Assembly: GCA_900771995.1 (NCBI GenBank)
Contig: CAAGQC010000103.1
Location: forward strand, 1 to 22,255
Direction: 5' to 3'
Origin: Lachnospiraceae bacterium
Lineage (GTDB): Bacteria; Bacillota; Clostridia; Lachnospirales; Lachnospiraceae
Length of the DNA stretch: 22,255 nt
Positions 12,261 to 21,122 of the stretch are shown here, piece by piece. Numbering within the stretch: position 1 is the first letter of the stretch; each line of letters begins with the position of its first letter. The notes below the pieces were generated by a model. It did no database searches. It was not told the origin of the DNA and saw only the letters and a list, made by a program, of their open reading frames with translations. A program made the position numbers and the translations under genes.

Positions 12261-13258
12261 TGAAATATCATATCCTGGCATTCGGAGCGGGATTTTTACT
12301 GGATCAGCTTTTTGGGGATCCCTATTCTCTGCCCCATCCCATCCGGGGGATCGGCTGGCTCATAGCGAAGACTGAAAAAATGCTGCAAAACGGCAATCCG
12401 CAGGAAAATTCTCCCGAGAGAGAGGCAGCGGAACGCAGACAGGGGAAGCTTCTGGTTGTGATCGTTTTACTGCTTACGGGGGTGTTGGCAACGTTAATTT
12501 TATTCGGCGCTTATGCAATTCACGCGAACCTTGGAATCGTCATAGAGGCCGTTATGACTTACCAGATCCTGGCGGCCAGATGTCTTCAGGTGGAGAGCAG
12601 TAAAGTATGGAAACAGCTGACTGTCGGGAATCTGGAGGAAGCCAGAAAAGCGGTCTCCATGATCGTGGGCAGGGACACGGAACACCTGACAGAGGAAGGT
12701 GTGGCAAAGGCGGCCATCGAGACCGTGGCGGAAAATACTTCCGACGGTGTGATCGCCCCCATGCTGTACACCGCACTGGGAGGTCCGGTGCTGGGATTTT
12801 TATATAAGGCAGTCAATACCATGGATTCTATGGTAGGATATAAGAATGAGAAGTATCTTCATTTCGGCAGAGCCGCGGCGAAGCTGGACGATGTGGTGAA
12901 TTATCTCCCGGCGAGGATCAGTGCTCTGCTCATGATCGGGGCAGCATTTGTAAGCGGGAAAAGTTACAGTGGCAGGCAGGCGTGGCGCATCTGGCGCAGA
13001 GACAACAGAAAGCATGCCAGCCCCAATTCCGCCCAGACGGAATCCGTGTGTGCGGGGGCACTGGGAATCCGGCTGGCGGGAGATGCCAGCTATTTTGGCA
13101 AGGTCGTGAAGAAACCCTATATCGGAGATGCCACAAGAGCAGTGGAACCAGAGGATATCCGTAGAACGAACCGGCTGATGAACCGGACGGCATGGATCTG
13201 TGAGATTCTGTGTCTGGGAATCCTGGCAGCGGTGGCAGCAGGCTGTGGATGGTTATAA
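12260..13258 (+). CDS. cbiB: Adenosylcobinamide-phosphate synthase
   Basis: CbiB (CobD of the aerobic nomenclature) joins adenosylcobyric acid with aminopropanol or its phosphate at the membrane. The 332-residue protein opens with the family phrase LLDQLFGDPYSLPHPIRGIG at about 13-32. It continues with VSMIVGRDTEHLTEEGVAKA, AIETVAENTSDGVIAPMLY and YKAVNTMDSMVGYKNEKY, then FGRAAAKLDDVVNYLPARI, all strongly conserved. Hydrophobic segments lie near the N-terminus, at about 64-90, at the centre and at the C-terminus. The ATG at 12260 shares one base with the cobC stop (TGATG) and has AGGAG at 12244-12248. A TTG one codon earlier is possible but unnecessary. Its aminopropanol phosphate supply would come from CobD, encoded next. 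Confidence 0.95.
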   Translation: MKYHILAFGAGFLLDQLFGDPYSLPHPIRGIGWLIAKTEKMLQNGNPQENSPEREAAERRQGKLLVVIVLLLTGVLATLILFGAYAIHANLGIVIEAVMTYQILAARCLQVESSKVWKQLTVGNLEEARKAVSMIVGRDTEHLTEEGVAKAAIETVAENTSDGVIAPMLYTALGGPVLGFLYKAVNTMDSMVGYKNEKYLHFGRAAAKLDDVVNYLPARISALLMIGAAFVSGKSYSGRQAWRIWRRDNRKHASPNSAQTESVCAGALGIRLAGDASYFGKVVKKPYIGDATRAVEPEDIRRTNRLMNRTAWICEILCLGILAAVAAGCGWL

Positions 13259-13288
13259 CACGGCAGCAGGAAACGGAAAGGGAGAAAA

Positions 13289-14344
13289 ATGCAGCAGAAC
13301 ATACATGGTGGTGACATATACAGCAGACAGATCCGGCTGGATTTTTCGGTCAACGGCAATCCCTTAGGGATGCCGGATGCGGCAGCGCAGGCACTCCGGG
13401 AAGCCATACAGCATGTGGGAGAATATCCGGACATTACCGCAGGGGCACTGACGGAAGCTGTGAGCCGGATGCTGTCCGGAGAATGCGACAGAGAAATTCC
13501 GAAGGAGTATCTGCTGTTTGGCAATGGGGCATCAGAACTTTTTCTGGCGGTCGTACATGGGCTTAAGCCCCGGAATATCGTGATTCCGGTGCCGTCCTTT
13601 TACGGATATGCGTATGCGGCAGAGGCGGCAGGCAGTCATATAAAATATGTATACCTGCCGGAAGAGGCCGGATTCCGTCCGGGGCAGGAACTGCTGCAGG
13701 TGTTGACGGCGGACACGGATCTGTTATTCCTGGCAAATCCCAACAATCCCACGGGGCAGCTGGTGAATGCAGAATACCTGCAACAGCTGTTGGAGCATTG
13801 CAGGCAGCGGGGGATCATTGTAGTACTGGATGAATGCTTTATGGAGTTCTGCGAGACAGACAGAGAACAGCCCAAGTCCCTGCTTGGAAAAATCGGACAG
13901 TATGGGAATCTGCTACTGGTGCGGGCCTTTACGAAAAGCTTCGCCATGCCGGGGGTGCGGCTGGGGTATCTGGTATGCAGCAATGCGGAATTTCGGGAGA
14001 CAATCCGCAGGCAGCTGCCGGAATGGAACCTGTCGGCATTTGCCCAGCGGGCGGGAATCGCCTGTGCGGAGCAGGCGGGGAAATATCTGCAGGACACCGT
14101 GGAATATGTGAAAACAGAGAGAGAGTATTTGCGGCAAGGCCTGGAAAAACGGGGTATTCGGGTGGTGTCCGGAGAAGCGGATTTTCTATTGCTGCACACC
14201 GCACAGCCAATCTATGACAGACTGCTGGAAAAAGGCATCCTGATCCGCAACTGTGAGAATTTCCGGGGAATGGGAGCGGGCTATTACCGGATCGCGGTGA
14301 AGAAACACGAAGAGAATGAAGTGTTGTTACAGGAACTTGCGTAA
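13289..14344 (+). CDS. cobD: L-threonine O-3-phosphate decarboxylase
   Basis: CobD is a fold-type I PLP enzyme, related to histidinol-phosphate aminotransferase, that makes (R)-1-aminopropan-2-yl phosphate for CbiB. The 351-residue protein begins with the CobD-type HGGDIYSRQIRLDFSVNGNP (6-25). It has FGNGASELF (77-85), LANPNNPTGQL (148-158), the cofactor aspartate Asp181 in VVLDECFMEF and the Schiff-base Lys216 in RAFTKSFAMPGVRLGY. The histidinol-phosphate aminotransferase HisC is a close relative. The HGG start and the position between cbiB and cbiC decide for CobD. The 30-base gap from cbiB contains a purine-rich GGGAGAAAA ribosome binding site. Confidence 0.93.
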   Translation: MQQNIHGGDIYSRQIRLDFSVNGNPLGMPDAAAQALREAIQHVGEYPDITAGALTEAVSRMLSGECDREIPKEYLLFGNGASELFLAVVHGLKPRNIVIPVPSFYGYAYAAEAAGSHIKYVYLPEEAGFRPGQELLQVLTADTDLLFLANPNNPTGQLVNAEYLQQLLEHCRQRGIIVVLDECFMEFCETDREQPKSLLGKIGQYGNLLLVRAFTKSFAMPGVRLGYLVCSNAEFRETIRRQLPEWNLSAFAQRAGIACAEQAGKYLQDTVEYVKTEREYLRQGLEKRGIRVVSGEADFLLLHTAQPIYDRLLEKGILIRNCENFRGMGAGYYRIAVKKHEENEVLLQELA

Positions 14345-14361
14345 CTCGGGGGAAAAGACTT

Positions 14362-15009
14362 ATGGAGAAAAAGAACATCGAATATGTATTGCCGGAAGAG
14401 ATCGAGAAGCGAAGCTTTGAGATCATTGCCGCAGAACTGGCACAGCGGGGTATCGTATTGCCTGCGGAGCAGGATTCCGTCACCCGCAGGGTGATTCACA
14501 CCAGTGCGGATTTTGAGTATGCGGAGACCATGACCTATTCGGAAAATGCGGTGGAGATTGCCAAAAACCTGATAAAAAATGGCGCGGATATCGTGACGGA
14601 TACCAATATGGCACTGGCCGGGATTAATAAGAAGGTGCTGGCTTCCTTCGGCGGGGAGGCACACTGTTATATGGCAGACGCCGATGTGGCGGCCATGGCG
14701 AAGGAGAGGAAGACCACCCGGGCAGCCATCAGCATGGAACTGGCTTCCAAGCGGGAAAAGCCGGTGATCTTCGCGGTGGGAAATGCACCTACGGCGCTGA
14801 TACAGATCTATGAAATGATGCAGCAAAGCGGCTGGCGCCCGGCATTTGTCATCGGAGTCCCTGTGGGATTTGTGAACGTGGAAGCTGCCAAGGAACTGAT
14901 CCTGGAGACCGATGTGCCCTATATCATCAATCGTGGAAGAAAGGGCGGCAGCAACGTGGCGGCGGCCATCTGCAATGCCCTGCTGTATGAATTGAGGAAA
15001 GAAAGGTAG
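14362..15009 (+). CDS. cbiC: Cobalt-precorrin-8 methylmutase
   Basis: CbiC moves the C11 methyl group to C12, turning cobalt-precorrin-8 into cobyrinic acid. The 215 residues are the usual length. The catalytic His46 lies in RRVIHTSADFEYAETM (42-57), equivalent to His43 of CobH. Further family landmarks are GADIVTDTNMALAGI (74-88), TTRAAISMELA, FAVGNAPTAL and VIGVPVGFVNVEAAKE, followed by NRGRKGGSNVAAAICNALLY. It starts 17 bases after cobD behind GGGGGAAAAG and ends five bases before cbiD. Confidence 0.96.
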   Translation: MEKKNIEYVLPEEIEKRSFEIIAAELAQRGIVLPAEQDSVTRRVIHTSADFEYAETMTYSENAVEIAKNLIKNGADIVTDTNMALAGINKKVLASFGGEAHCYMADADVAAMAKERKTTRAAISMELASKREKPVIFAVGNAPTALIQIYEMMQQSGWRPAFVIGVPVGFVNVEAAKELILETDVPYIINRGRKGGSNVAAAICNALLYELRKER

Positions 15010-15014
15010 AAAGC

Positions 15015-16211
15015 ATGCGGTACGGATTTACTACGGGAAGCTGTGCGGCGGCAGCGGCCAAGGCAGCCGCCTATATGCTGCTGACCGGCAGGGAGAAAAC
15101 GGAAATCACCATAGAGACCCCCAAAGGCATCCCCTATACGGCCCAGATCCTTAAGATCTGTCGCAGGGAGCGGGAAGTCAGCTGCGCTGTGGAAAAGGAC
15201 GGCGGGGATGACCCGGATATTACCACCGGGGCTTTGATCTGCGCGAAGGTCTCCTTGCTGCAGGAAGCTGGCGGGGAAGCCCGGGAAGAACCCGGGGAAG
15301 TTGGAGAAGACTCCGTTGAGAAGAACGGAACCGGGCGTGCACGGGAGCAGGCGCAGGTCGTGATCGACGGCGGTGTCGGTGTCGGCCGGGTGACGAAACC
15401 GGGACTGGATCAGCCCGTGGGAAATGCAGCCATCAATCATGTCCCCAGAGAGATGATCGAGCGGGAAGTGTTACAGGTATGTCAGGTGCTGGATTACCGG
15501 GGAACCCTGTCGGTGGAGATCTCCGTGCCGGAGGGCGAACGTCTGGCGGAGAGGACATTTAACCCGAGGCTTGGCATCGTGGGCGGCATCTCGATCCTCG
15601 GTACCAGCGGTGTCGTGGAACCCATGAGCACACAGGCCATTCTGGATACGATCCGCGTGGAACTGCGGCAGCAGCGGGCACTGGGGAGAGAAGACGTGGT
15701 GATCTCTCCGGGCAATTACGGACTGGATTTTCTGAAAAAGACCTATCACTATGATCTGGACAAAAGTGTAAAATGCAGCAACTTTATCGGCCTGACCATT
15801 GATATGGCGGTGGAAGAGGGCTTTAAGCGGCTGCTTCTGGCGGGACATATCGGGAAACTGATCAAGGTGGCGGGCGGTATCATGAATACCCATTCCCGGG
15901 AAGGGGACTGCCGTATGGAACTGCTGACGGCGTTTGCCGTAAAATGCGGTGTGGCTTCGGAAGATGCCGCAAGGATCCTGTCCTGTGTCACTACCGAGGA
16001 AGCGGTGCGGATCCTGGACGAGTGCGGCAGGAGACAGGAAGTCATGGACTATGCCATGGAACGCATTTTATTTTATCTGGAGAAACGGGCGCAGGGGAAG
16101 CTTGCAATCGAATGTATCATGTATGCCAATGATTTCGGAGCATTGGCCAAGAGTAAGGAGGCGGAAGAATGGTTTACTTTGTTGGCGCAGGAAGCGGAGC
16201 AGCAGATCTGA
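15015..16211 (+). CDS. cbiD: Cobalt-precorrin-5B C1-methyltransferase
   Basis: CbiD methylates C1 in the anaerobic pathway and has no counterpart of the same fold in the aerobic one, so it is a marker for the cobalt-early route. The 398-residue protein starts with the diagnostic RYGFTTGSCAAAAAKAAAY (2-20). It has KDGGDDPDITTGALI (61-75), GVGVGRVTKPGLDQPVGNAA (120-139), and the central LGIVGGISILGTSGVVEPMS and LAGHIGKLIKVAGG phrases. Residues 82-113 form an acidic, low-complexity insert (many Glu and Gly) between a helix and a strand, making it longer than many CbiD proteins. The last 43 bases overlap the start of cbiF. Confidence 0.96.
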   Translation: MRYGFTTGSCAAAAAKAAAYMLLTGREKTEITIETPKGIPYTAQILKICRREREVSCAVEKDGGDDPDITTGALICAKVSLLQEAGGEAREEPGEVGEDSVEKNGTGRAREQAQVVIDGGVGVGRVTKPGLDQPVGNAAINHVPREMIEREVLQVCQVLDYRGTLSVEISVPEGERLAERTFNPRLGIVGGISILGTSGVVEPMSTQAILDTIRVELRQQRALGREDVVISPGNYGLDFLKKTYHYDLDKSVKCSNFIGLTIDMAVEEGFKRLLLAGHIGKLIKVAGGIMNTHSREGDCRMELLTAFAVKCGVASEDAARILSCVTTEEAVRILDECGRRQEVMDYAMERILFYLEKRAQGKLAIECIMYANDFGALAKSKEAEEWFTLLAQEAEQQI

Positions 16212-16972
16212 TCACGGTGCGGGGCATGCGTCTGCTACAGCAGGCGGATGTCATCATCTATGCGGGATCCCTGGTGAACCCGGAGCTGTTACAATATGCC
16301 AAAACGGACTGTGAGATCCATAACAGCGCAAAACTGACGTTGGAGGAAGTGCTGCAGATCATGCAGGAGGCACAGGAACAGGGGAAAATGCTGGTGCGCC
16401 TGCATACCGGAGAACCCAGCATCTATGGAGCGGTGCGGGAACAGATGGATGCGCTGGATGTTTTACATATCCCTTACGAAAGCTGCCCGGGAGTCAGTGC
16501 CTGCTTCGGCGCGGCGGCTTCCCTGAATCTGGAATATACCCTGCCCGGCGTCTCCCAGACCCTGATCATCACCCGCATGGAAGGAAAAACAGGGGTGCCG
16601 GAAAAGGAAAGTATCGAAAGTCTGGCAGCCCATCAGGCCTCCATGGCCATCTATTTAAGCACGGGAATGCTGCAGGAATTAAGCCGCAGACTGATAGCCG
16701 GCGGGTATGCGCCGGACAGTCCGGCAGCTCTCGTCTATAAGGCAACCTGGCCGGAGGAAGAGGCCTATATCTGCACGGTGGAGACACTGGCACAGGTAGC
16801 GGAAGAACACGGTATCACCAAGACGGCGCTGGTACTGGTGGGGGATGTCATCACCCATGGCAATTATCAGAAGTCGAGACTGTATGCGGCGGATTTCTCC
16901 ACAGAATTCCGTCAGGCAAAAAGCAGTGCCCTGCAGGCAGAGAAAACCCGGGAGGAACGGCGTGAAGATTAG
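16169..16972 (+). CDS. cbiF: Cobalt-precorrin-4 C11-methyltransferase
   Basis: CbiF uses S-adenosylmethionine to methylate C11. The 267-residue protein has the tetrapyrrole methylase fold. It starts MVYFVGAGSGAADLITVRGM, continues with DVIIYAGSLVNPELL, VRLHTGEPSIYGAVREQMD, PYESCPGVSACFGAAASL and ITRMEGKTGVPE, and ends with STGMLQELS and LVGDVITHGNY. The precise CbiF/CobM class is set by the YAGSLVNPELL and TRMEGKTPVPE-like phrases. The start lies inside cbiD with AGGAGG upstream. The C-terminal tail after about residue 240 is charged and dispensable-looking, and it overlaps the cbiG start. Confidence 0.95.
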   Translation: MVYFVGAGSGAADLITVRGMRLLQQADVIIYAGSLVNPELLQYAKTDCEIHNSAKLTLEEVLQIMQEAQEQGKMLVRLHTGEPSIYGAVREQMDALDVLHIPYESCPGVSACFGAAASLNLEYTLPGVSQTLIITRMEGKTGVPEKESIESLAAHQASMAIYLSTGMLQELSRRLIAGGYAPDSPAALVYKATWPEEEAYICTVETLAQVAEEHGITKTALVLVGDVITHGNYQKSRLYAADFSTEFRQAKSSALQAEKTREERRED

Positions 16973-18071
16973 TGTGATCAGCTTTACGAAAACAGGACAG
17001 CAGCTGGCAGAACGGATCCGGGAGAGCATGAGCGGAGAAAATGAGACCATTATCCTGTATACCAAGTGCTCCCGGACAGAGAAAAAGACAACACAAATGG
17101 AAAATTCTATGGCACAGCCAGAGGGGAACCCGGGCGTGATCCACGTACAGAACAGTATATCAGCCTGGGCCGGGGAGCAGATGGCAGCCCACCACGCGTT
17201 GCTGTTTGTCGGAGCCTGTGGCATCGCGGTCCGGGCCATTGCCCCCTGGATCACGGATAAAATGCATGACAGCCCGGTACTGGTCATGGATGAACAGGGG
17301 CAGTACGTGATCCCGCTGTTGTCCGGGCATGTGGGCGGAGCCAATGAACTGGCAGCCCGTCTGGCAGAAAAACTGGGTGCCATCTCCGTGATCACTACGG
17401 CCACTGATCTCCACGGCAGCTTTGCGGTGGATCTGTTTGCCAAAAGGAATGATCTGTGGATCCGCAATAGAGAGGGAATCGCCAGAGTATCGGCAAAGGT
17501 ATTGGCAGGCGAAGAAATTACTATGTCCGTACAGATAGGACATCTGGCAGCGGACGAGTTCATTCCGTCAGGGATCCGGCTGTGCACATATCCTCCCACA
17601 GAAAAGGTGGATGTCCTGATTGCAGATGGCGGGGAAGAAGTGTTCAGAGAAGCTGCAGCAGAACTGCGGTTACAGCCGAAAAAATATATTCTGGGCGTGG
17701 GCTGCAAAAAAGGAACGGAGAGTGTAAAACTGGAAACTTTTTTAAGAAAAATACTGGAAGAACAGGGCATTGCCACCGAACAGATCGCAGTACTGGCTTC
17801 CATTGATGTAAAGAAAGAGGAACAGTGTCTGCTGGATTTCAGTGAAAAATACAGAATCCCATTCCGGACTTATTCGGCTCAGGAATTGCAGGCGGTGCCC
17901 GGAACATTTCAAGGCTCTGATTTTGTAAAGTCACAGGTGGGCGTGGACAACGTCTGCGAGCGCGCTGCCATGCGGGAAGCAGGGGCAGGCGGTCAGATCC
18001 GTCTGGGCAAACAGGCACAGGATGGCATGACCGCGGCAGTTGCAGAGAAAGTATGGAAAGTAACCGTATGA
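16962..18071 (+). CDS. cbiG: Cobalt-precorrin-5A hydrolase
   Basis: CbiG opens the delta-lactone of cobalt-precorrin-5A and releases acetaldehyde, allowing ring contraction. The 369-residue protein has three parts. The N-terminal domain has LLFVGACGIAVRAIAPWITD (80-99) and VIPLLSGHVGGANELAARLA (116-135). A linker region spans about 145-225. The C-terminal domain has ILGVGCKKGTE (243-253), LASIDVKKEE (278-287), FRTYSAQEL and QVGVDNVCERAA (325-336). The chosen start is GTG at 16962, six bases after GGAGG (16951-16955), because it gives the family N-terminus MKISVISFTKTG. A longer upstream frame from 16845 would only read across the cbiF end. A polar insert lies at about 36-56. Confidence 0.94.
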   Translation: MKISVISFTKTGQQLAERIRESMSGENETIILYTKCSRTEKKTTQMENSMAQPEGNPGVIHVQNSISAWAGEQMAAHHALLFVGACGIAVRAIAPWITDKMHDSPVLVMDEQGQYVIPLLSGHVGGANELAARLAEKLGAISVITTATDLHGSFAVDLFAKRNDLWIRNREGIARVSAKVLAGEEITMSVQIGHLAADEFIPSGIRLCTYPPTEKVDVLIADGGEEVFREAAAELRLQPKKYILGVGCKKGTESVKLETFLRKILEEQGIATEQIAVLASIDVKKEEQCLLDFSEKYRIPFRTYSAQELQAVPGTFQGSDFVKSQVGVDNVCERAAMREAGAGGQIRLGKQAQDGMTAAVAEKVWKVTV

Positions 18072-18157
18072 AAATTATTTTTTTCGCACACAACGGAATT
18101 ATGAGAGGATTCGGATGTGGTTTGCAAATGACGGAAAGAGGCAGAGAGAATGAGTAA
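18068..18157 (+). CDS. Possible 29-codon leader or spacer ORF between cbiG and cbiH
   Basis: An ATG overlaps the cbiG stop (ATGA at 18068-18071). It opens a 29-residue frame beginning MKIIFFAHNGIMRGFGCG whose stop falls eight bases into cbiH. The layout would allow translational coupling from cbiG to cbiH. I recognise no domain and the codon string is short, so it may simply be spacer. The hydrophobic start is not followed by a clear membrane segment. Confidence 0.15.
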   Translation: MKIIFFAHNGIMRGFGCGLQMTERGRENE

Positions 18158-18881
18158 CAGAATCTATATCATAGGAATGGGTCCCGGCAGGGAAGAAATG
18201 ATGACCGGAGAAGCCATCGCGGCATTGGAGCAGGCAGACGTGATCGTGGGTTATACCGTATATATCAAATTGCTGGGAGAACGTTTCGCCGGGAAAAAAC
18301 TGCTGACCACCCCCATGCGGCAGGAGACGGAGCGCTGTGAGTTATGTTTTCAGGAAGCGGAAGCGGGGAAGCAGGTGGCTTTGATCTGCAGTGGAGATGC
18401 CGGTATCTATGGCCTGGCATCACTGATGTATGAGCTGGGAGTAAAGCACCCGGAGACAGAACTGGTCGTGATCCCCGGCATTACGGCGGCCAGCAGCGGG
18501 GCGGCAGTACTGGGAGCACCCTTAAATCATGATTTCTGCGTCATCAGCCTGAGCGACCTGCTGACTCCCTGGGAGAAGATCGAGAAGAGACTGCGGGCAG
18601 CGGCAGCGGGAGATTTTGCCATGGTCATCTATAATCCCTCCAGCCACAGACGAAAAGATTATCTGCAGAGAGCCTGTGATATTTTACTGGAGACTATAGA
18701 GGGGGAACGCCCCTGCGGTTATGTGGAAAACATCGGCAGGGAAGGCACCCGGGCGGTGACCTGTACGCTGCGTGATCTCAGGGACCGTGAGGTCAATATG
18801 TTCACCACTGTATTTATCGGCAATTCGGAGACGGAGATCCTGGGGGACAAGCTGATCACCAGAAGAGGCTATCAGACTTAA
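18150..18881 (+). CDS. cbiH: Cobalt-precorrin-3 C17-methyltransferase
   Basis: CbiH methylates C17 and drives the ring contraction step. The 243-residue protein is a tetrapyrrole methylase opening with YIIGMGPGREEMMTGEAIAA, followed by ADVIVGYTVYIKLL (from about 30), ALICSGDAGIYGLASLMYEL and VIPGITAASSGAAVLGAPLN. It continues with HDFCVISLSDLLTPWE, FAMVIYNPSSHRRKDYL and VENIGREGTRAVTCTLRDL. These phrases are specific to CbiH/CobJ. It has only the methylase domain, without the iron-sulfur extension of the longer CbiH60 form. The start has AAAGAGGCAGAGAG upstream. The gene ends 18 bases before the CbiJ-E-T fusion. Confidence 0.96.
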   Translation: MSNRIYIIGMGPGREEMMTGEAIAALEQADVIVGYTVYIKLLGERFAGKKLLTTPMRQETERCELCFQEAEAGKQVALICSGDAGIYGLASLMYELGVKHPETELVVIPGITAASSGAAVLGAPLNHDFCVISLSDLLTPWEKIEKRLRAAAAGDFAMVIYNPSSHRRKDYLQRACDILLETIEGERPCGYVENIGREGTRAVTCTLRDLRDREVNMFTTVFIGNSETEILGDKLITRRGYQT

Positions 18882-18899
18882 AAAGGGAGAGAAGGCAGA

Positions 18900-21083
18900 G
18901 TGAAAAACATCGTAATATTTGCGGGAACCACGGAAGGACGGCGGCTGTCGGAGATTCTGGCAGAGGCCGGGATTGCGCATACGGTATGCGTGGCAACGGA
19001 ATATGGTGAGATCGTGATGCGGGAGCAGACGGACGGCACGGAAGCGGCGCAGGCAGACGGACAGCCCCTTGTAGCCCTTCATCGTGGCAGAATGGATCGG
19101 GAACAGATGCAGAAGTTTCTGTATGACGAAAGTTATGAGATCGTAGTGGATGCCACACATCCCTATGCTCAGGTCGTTACGGAGAATATACGTGGAGCCG
19201 TGGATGCACTGAAATCTTCGGAAAAAGATGCGCAGTTTCCCATCTACCTGCGTCTGGAACGGGAAATCGATGGGTCTGCGGAAGCAGACGAAAACGTTAC
19301 AAATATCCAATATTTTGAAAATAACGCAGACTGTGCGAAAGCGCTGGAAGATACAGAGGGCAATATTCTGCTGACCACGGGAAGCAAGGAACTGGCGGCC
19401 TATTGCGCTTCCGGCAGATTGCATGACCGCCTGTATGTGCGGATCCTGCCGGGCAGAGAGAGTCTGGAACTGTGCATGGAACAGGGAATCAAAGGCAGAC
19501 AGATCCTGGCGTTGCAGGGGCCTTTTTCCACAGAGATGAATGCCGCTATTTTAAGGCAATACAACATTCGCCACCTGGTCACGAAAAACAGCGGCCGCAC
19601 CGGAGGGTATCAGGAGAAACTGGAAGCAGCCAAAATGCTGGGAATCCCGGTGTATGTGATCGAACCTTCACAGACGACTGCCGTGACGGAAAATAGGATG
19701 GGGACAGACACATACTCTTTTGCGGGAATCTGTGGAAAACTGGAACAACTTTGCGGCTGTAAGATTTCCAGACAGGGCAGTCTGGAAATCTGTCTTGCGG
19801 GGATCGGCATGGGCAGCAGAGACTGCATGACCAAAGAGGTGCAGCATACAATCGAGACTGCGGACATCCTGTTAGGCGCAGAGCGTATGATCGCAGGGTA
19901 TTCTGCCAGAATGGAAAAAAAGCCCTATTATATGGCATCCCAGATCCTGCCTTATCTGGAACAGTTACAGGACAGCGAAAGTCTGGCACAGCAGGGAACG
20001 CTTCGGGTAACGGTCCTGTTTTCCGGGGATACCGGATTCTACAGCGGATGTAAAAAACTGTATGTGGCATTGCAGGAAGCCATTGCCGCAGGACGGTTGA
20101 AGGGCAGAGTACAGATCCTGCCGGGAATATCATCGGTGGTTTCTCTGGCAGCCCGGCTGGGAGAAAGCTATGAGGATGCCGTCATTTTAAGCATGCATGG
20201 CAAGAAAATGAAGCGGCTTTCAGCAACGGTGGAGAGTCAGGAAAAAGTATTTTTACTGACTTCCGGAAGCGAGGACATCCGTAAGATCGGGCGTACACTG
20301 ACAGAGGCGGGACTGACGGACTGTGAAGTGATCGCTGGATATCAGCTGTCCTATCCGGAGGAACAGATACGGATCCTGACACCGGAGCAGTGCGAGGCGG
20401 TCACGGAGGAAGGGCTGTATACCTGCCTGATCCGTAATCCTCATCCCCAGCCGGAAAGGCTCACCCACGGAAGAGCGGATGCCTGTTTCCTGCGGGATAC
20501 TTCCGGAACGGTGGGAAAGCTTCGCAGAACTCCTATGACCAAGGAAGAAGTCCGGGAGGTCAGCATCTGCAAGCTACATCTGACGAAAGGGTCTGTAGTC
20601 TATGATATCGGCAGCGGCACCGGATCCGTGGCGGTGGAGATCGCCGGATTGACGGGGGCGCTGCAGGTCTATGCCATTGAGAGAAAGCCGGAGGCGGTGG
20701 AACTGCTTCGGAAGAACAGAGAGCATTTTCACCGGGACAATATGGAGATCATCGAAGCATTGGCGCCGGAGGGGCTGAAAGAACTGCCGGTGCCGACCCA
20801 TGCTTTTATCGGCGGCAGCGGTGGCAGATTACTGGAAATCTTACAGGTTTTATACCGGAAGAATCCTCACATGCGCATTGTAATCAATGCCATCAGCATG
20901 GAGACCATTGCGGAACTGCGAGAAGTATTGCAAGCTTTTCCGGTGGAGGAAGAGGAAATCCTGCAGATGCAGGTAAGCCGGGTGAAAAAGCTGGGAAGCT
21001 ATCATCTGCCCCAGGCGGAGAATCCGGTGTGGATCTGTTCGTTTACGTTCCGGGAGCAGGAAAAGAACGATACGGAGGAATGA
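18900..21083 (+). CDS. cbiJET: CbiJ-CbiE-CbiT triple fusion
   Basis: This 727-residue protein joins three corrin-ring enzymes. Residues 1-275 are CbiJ, the cobalt-precorrin-6A reductase: FAGTTEGRRLSEILAEAGI at 7-25, VVDATHPYAQVVTENIRGA at 82-100, LALQGPFSTEMN at 203-214 and TKNSGRTGGYQEKLEAA at 228-244. Residues 296-513 are CbiE, the C5 methyltransferase: LAGIGMGSRDCMT at 299-311, LLGAERMI, LFSGDTGFYSGCKKL at 373-387 and LPGISSVVSLAARLG at 407-421. Residues 520-720 are CbiT, the C15 methyltransferase and C12 decarboxylase: YDIGSGTGSVAVEIA at 568-582, AIERKPEAVELL, THAFIGGSGG at 633-642 and VINAISMETIAEL at 661-673. Start codon is GTG at 18900, with GGGAGAG upstream. CbiE-CbiT fusion is common (CobL-like); adding CbiJ in front is less so. 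It needs NADPH and S-adenosylmethionine. Confidence 0.94.
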   Translation: MKNIVIFAGTTEGRRLSEILAEAGIAHTVCVATEYGEIVMREQTDGTEAAQADGQPLVALHRGRMDREQMQKFLYDESYEIVVDATHPYAQVVTENIRGAVDALKSSEKDAQFPIYLRLEREIDGSAEADENVTNIQYFENNADCAKALEDTEGNILLTTGSKELAAYCASGRLHDRLYVRILPGRESLELCMEQGIKGRQILALQGPFSTEMNAAILRQYNIRHLVTKNSGRTGGYQEKLEAAKMLGIPVYVIEPSQTTAVTENRMGTDTYSFAGICGKLEQLCGCKISRQGSLEICLAGIGMGSRDCMTKEVQHTIETADILLGAERMIAGYSARMEKKPYYMASQILPYLEQLQDSESLAQQGTLRVTVLFSGDTGFYSGCKKLYVALQEAIAAGRLKGRVQILPGISSVVSLAARLGESYEDAVILSMHGKKMKRLSATVESQEKVFLLTSGSEDIRKIGRTLTEAGLTDCEVIAGYQLSYPEEQIRILTPEQCEAVTEEGLYTCLIRNPHPQPERLTHGRADACFLRDTSGTVGKLRRTPMTKEEVREVSICKLHLTKGSVVYDIGSGTGSVAVEIAGLTGALQVYAIERKPEAVELLRKNREHFHRDNMEIIEALAPEGLKELPVPTHAFIGGSGGRLLEILQVLYRKNPHMRIVINAISMETIAELREVLQAFPVEEEEILQMQVSRVKKLGSYHLPQAENPVWICSFTFREQEKNDTEE

Positions 21084-21122
21084 CCGGGGAACCGGAAACG
21101 GGAAGAAGAGAGAGGGACAGAG

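Noticed and set aside
13289..14344. Histidinol-phosphate aminotransferase (HisC)
   Set aside because: The fold is shared, but the HGGDIY start and the position between cbiB and cbiC point to CobD.
18072..18090. T-run after cbiG as an intrinsic terminator
   Set aside because: A run of seven T is present but no GC-rich stem precedes it, so termination here is not supported.
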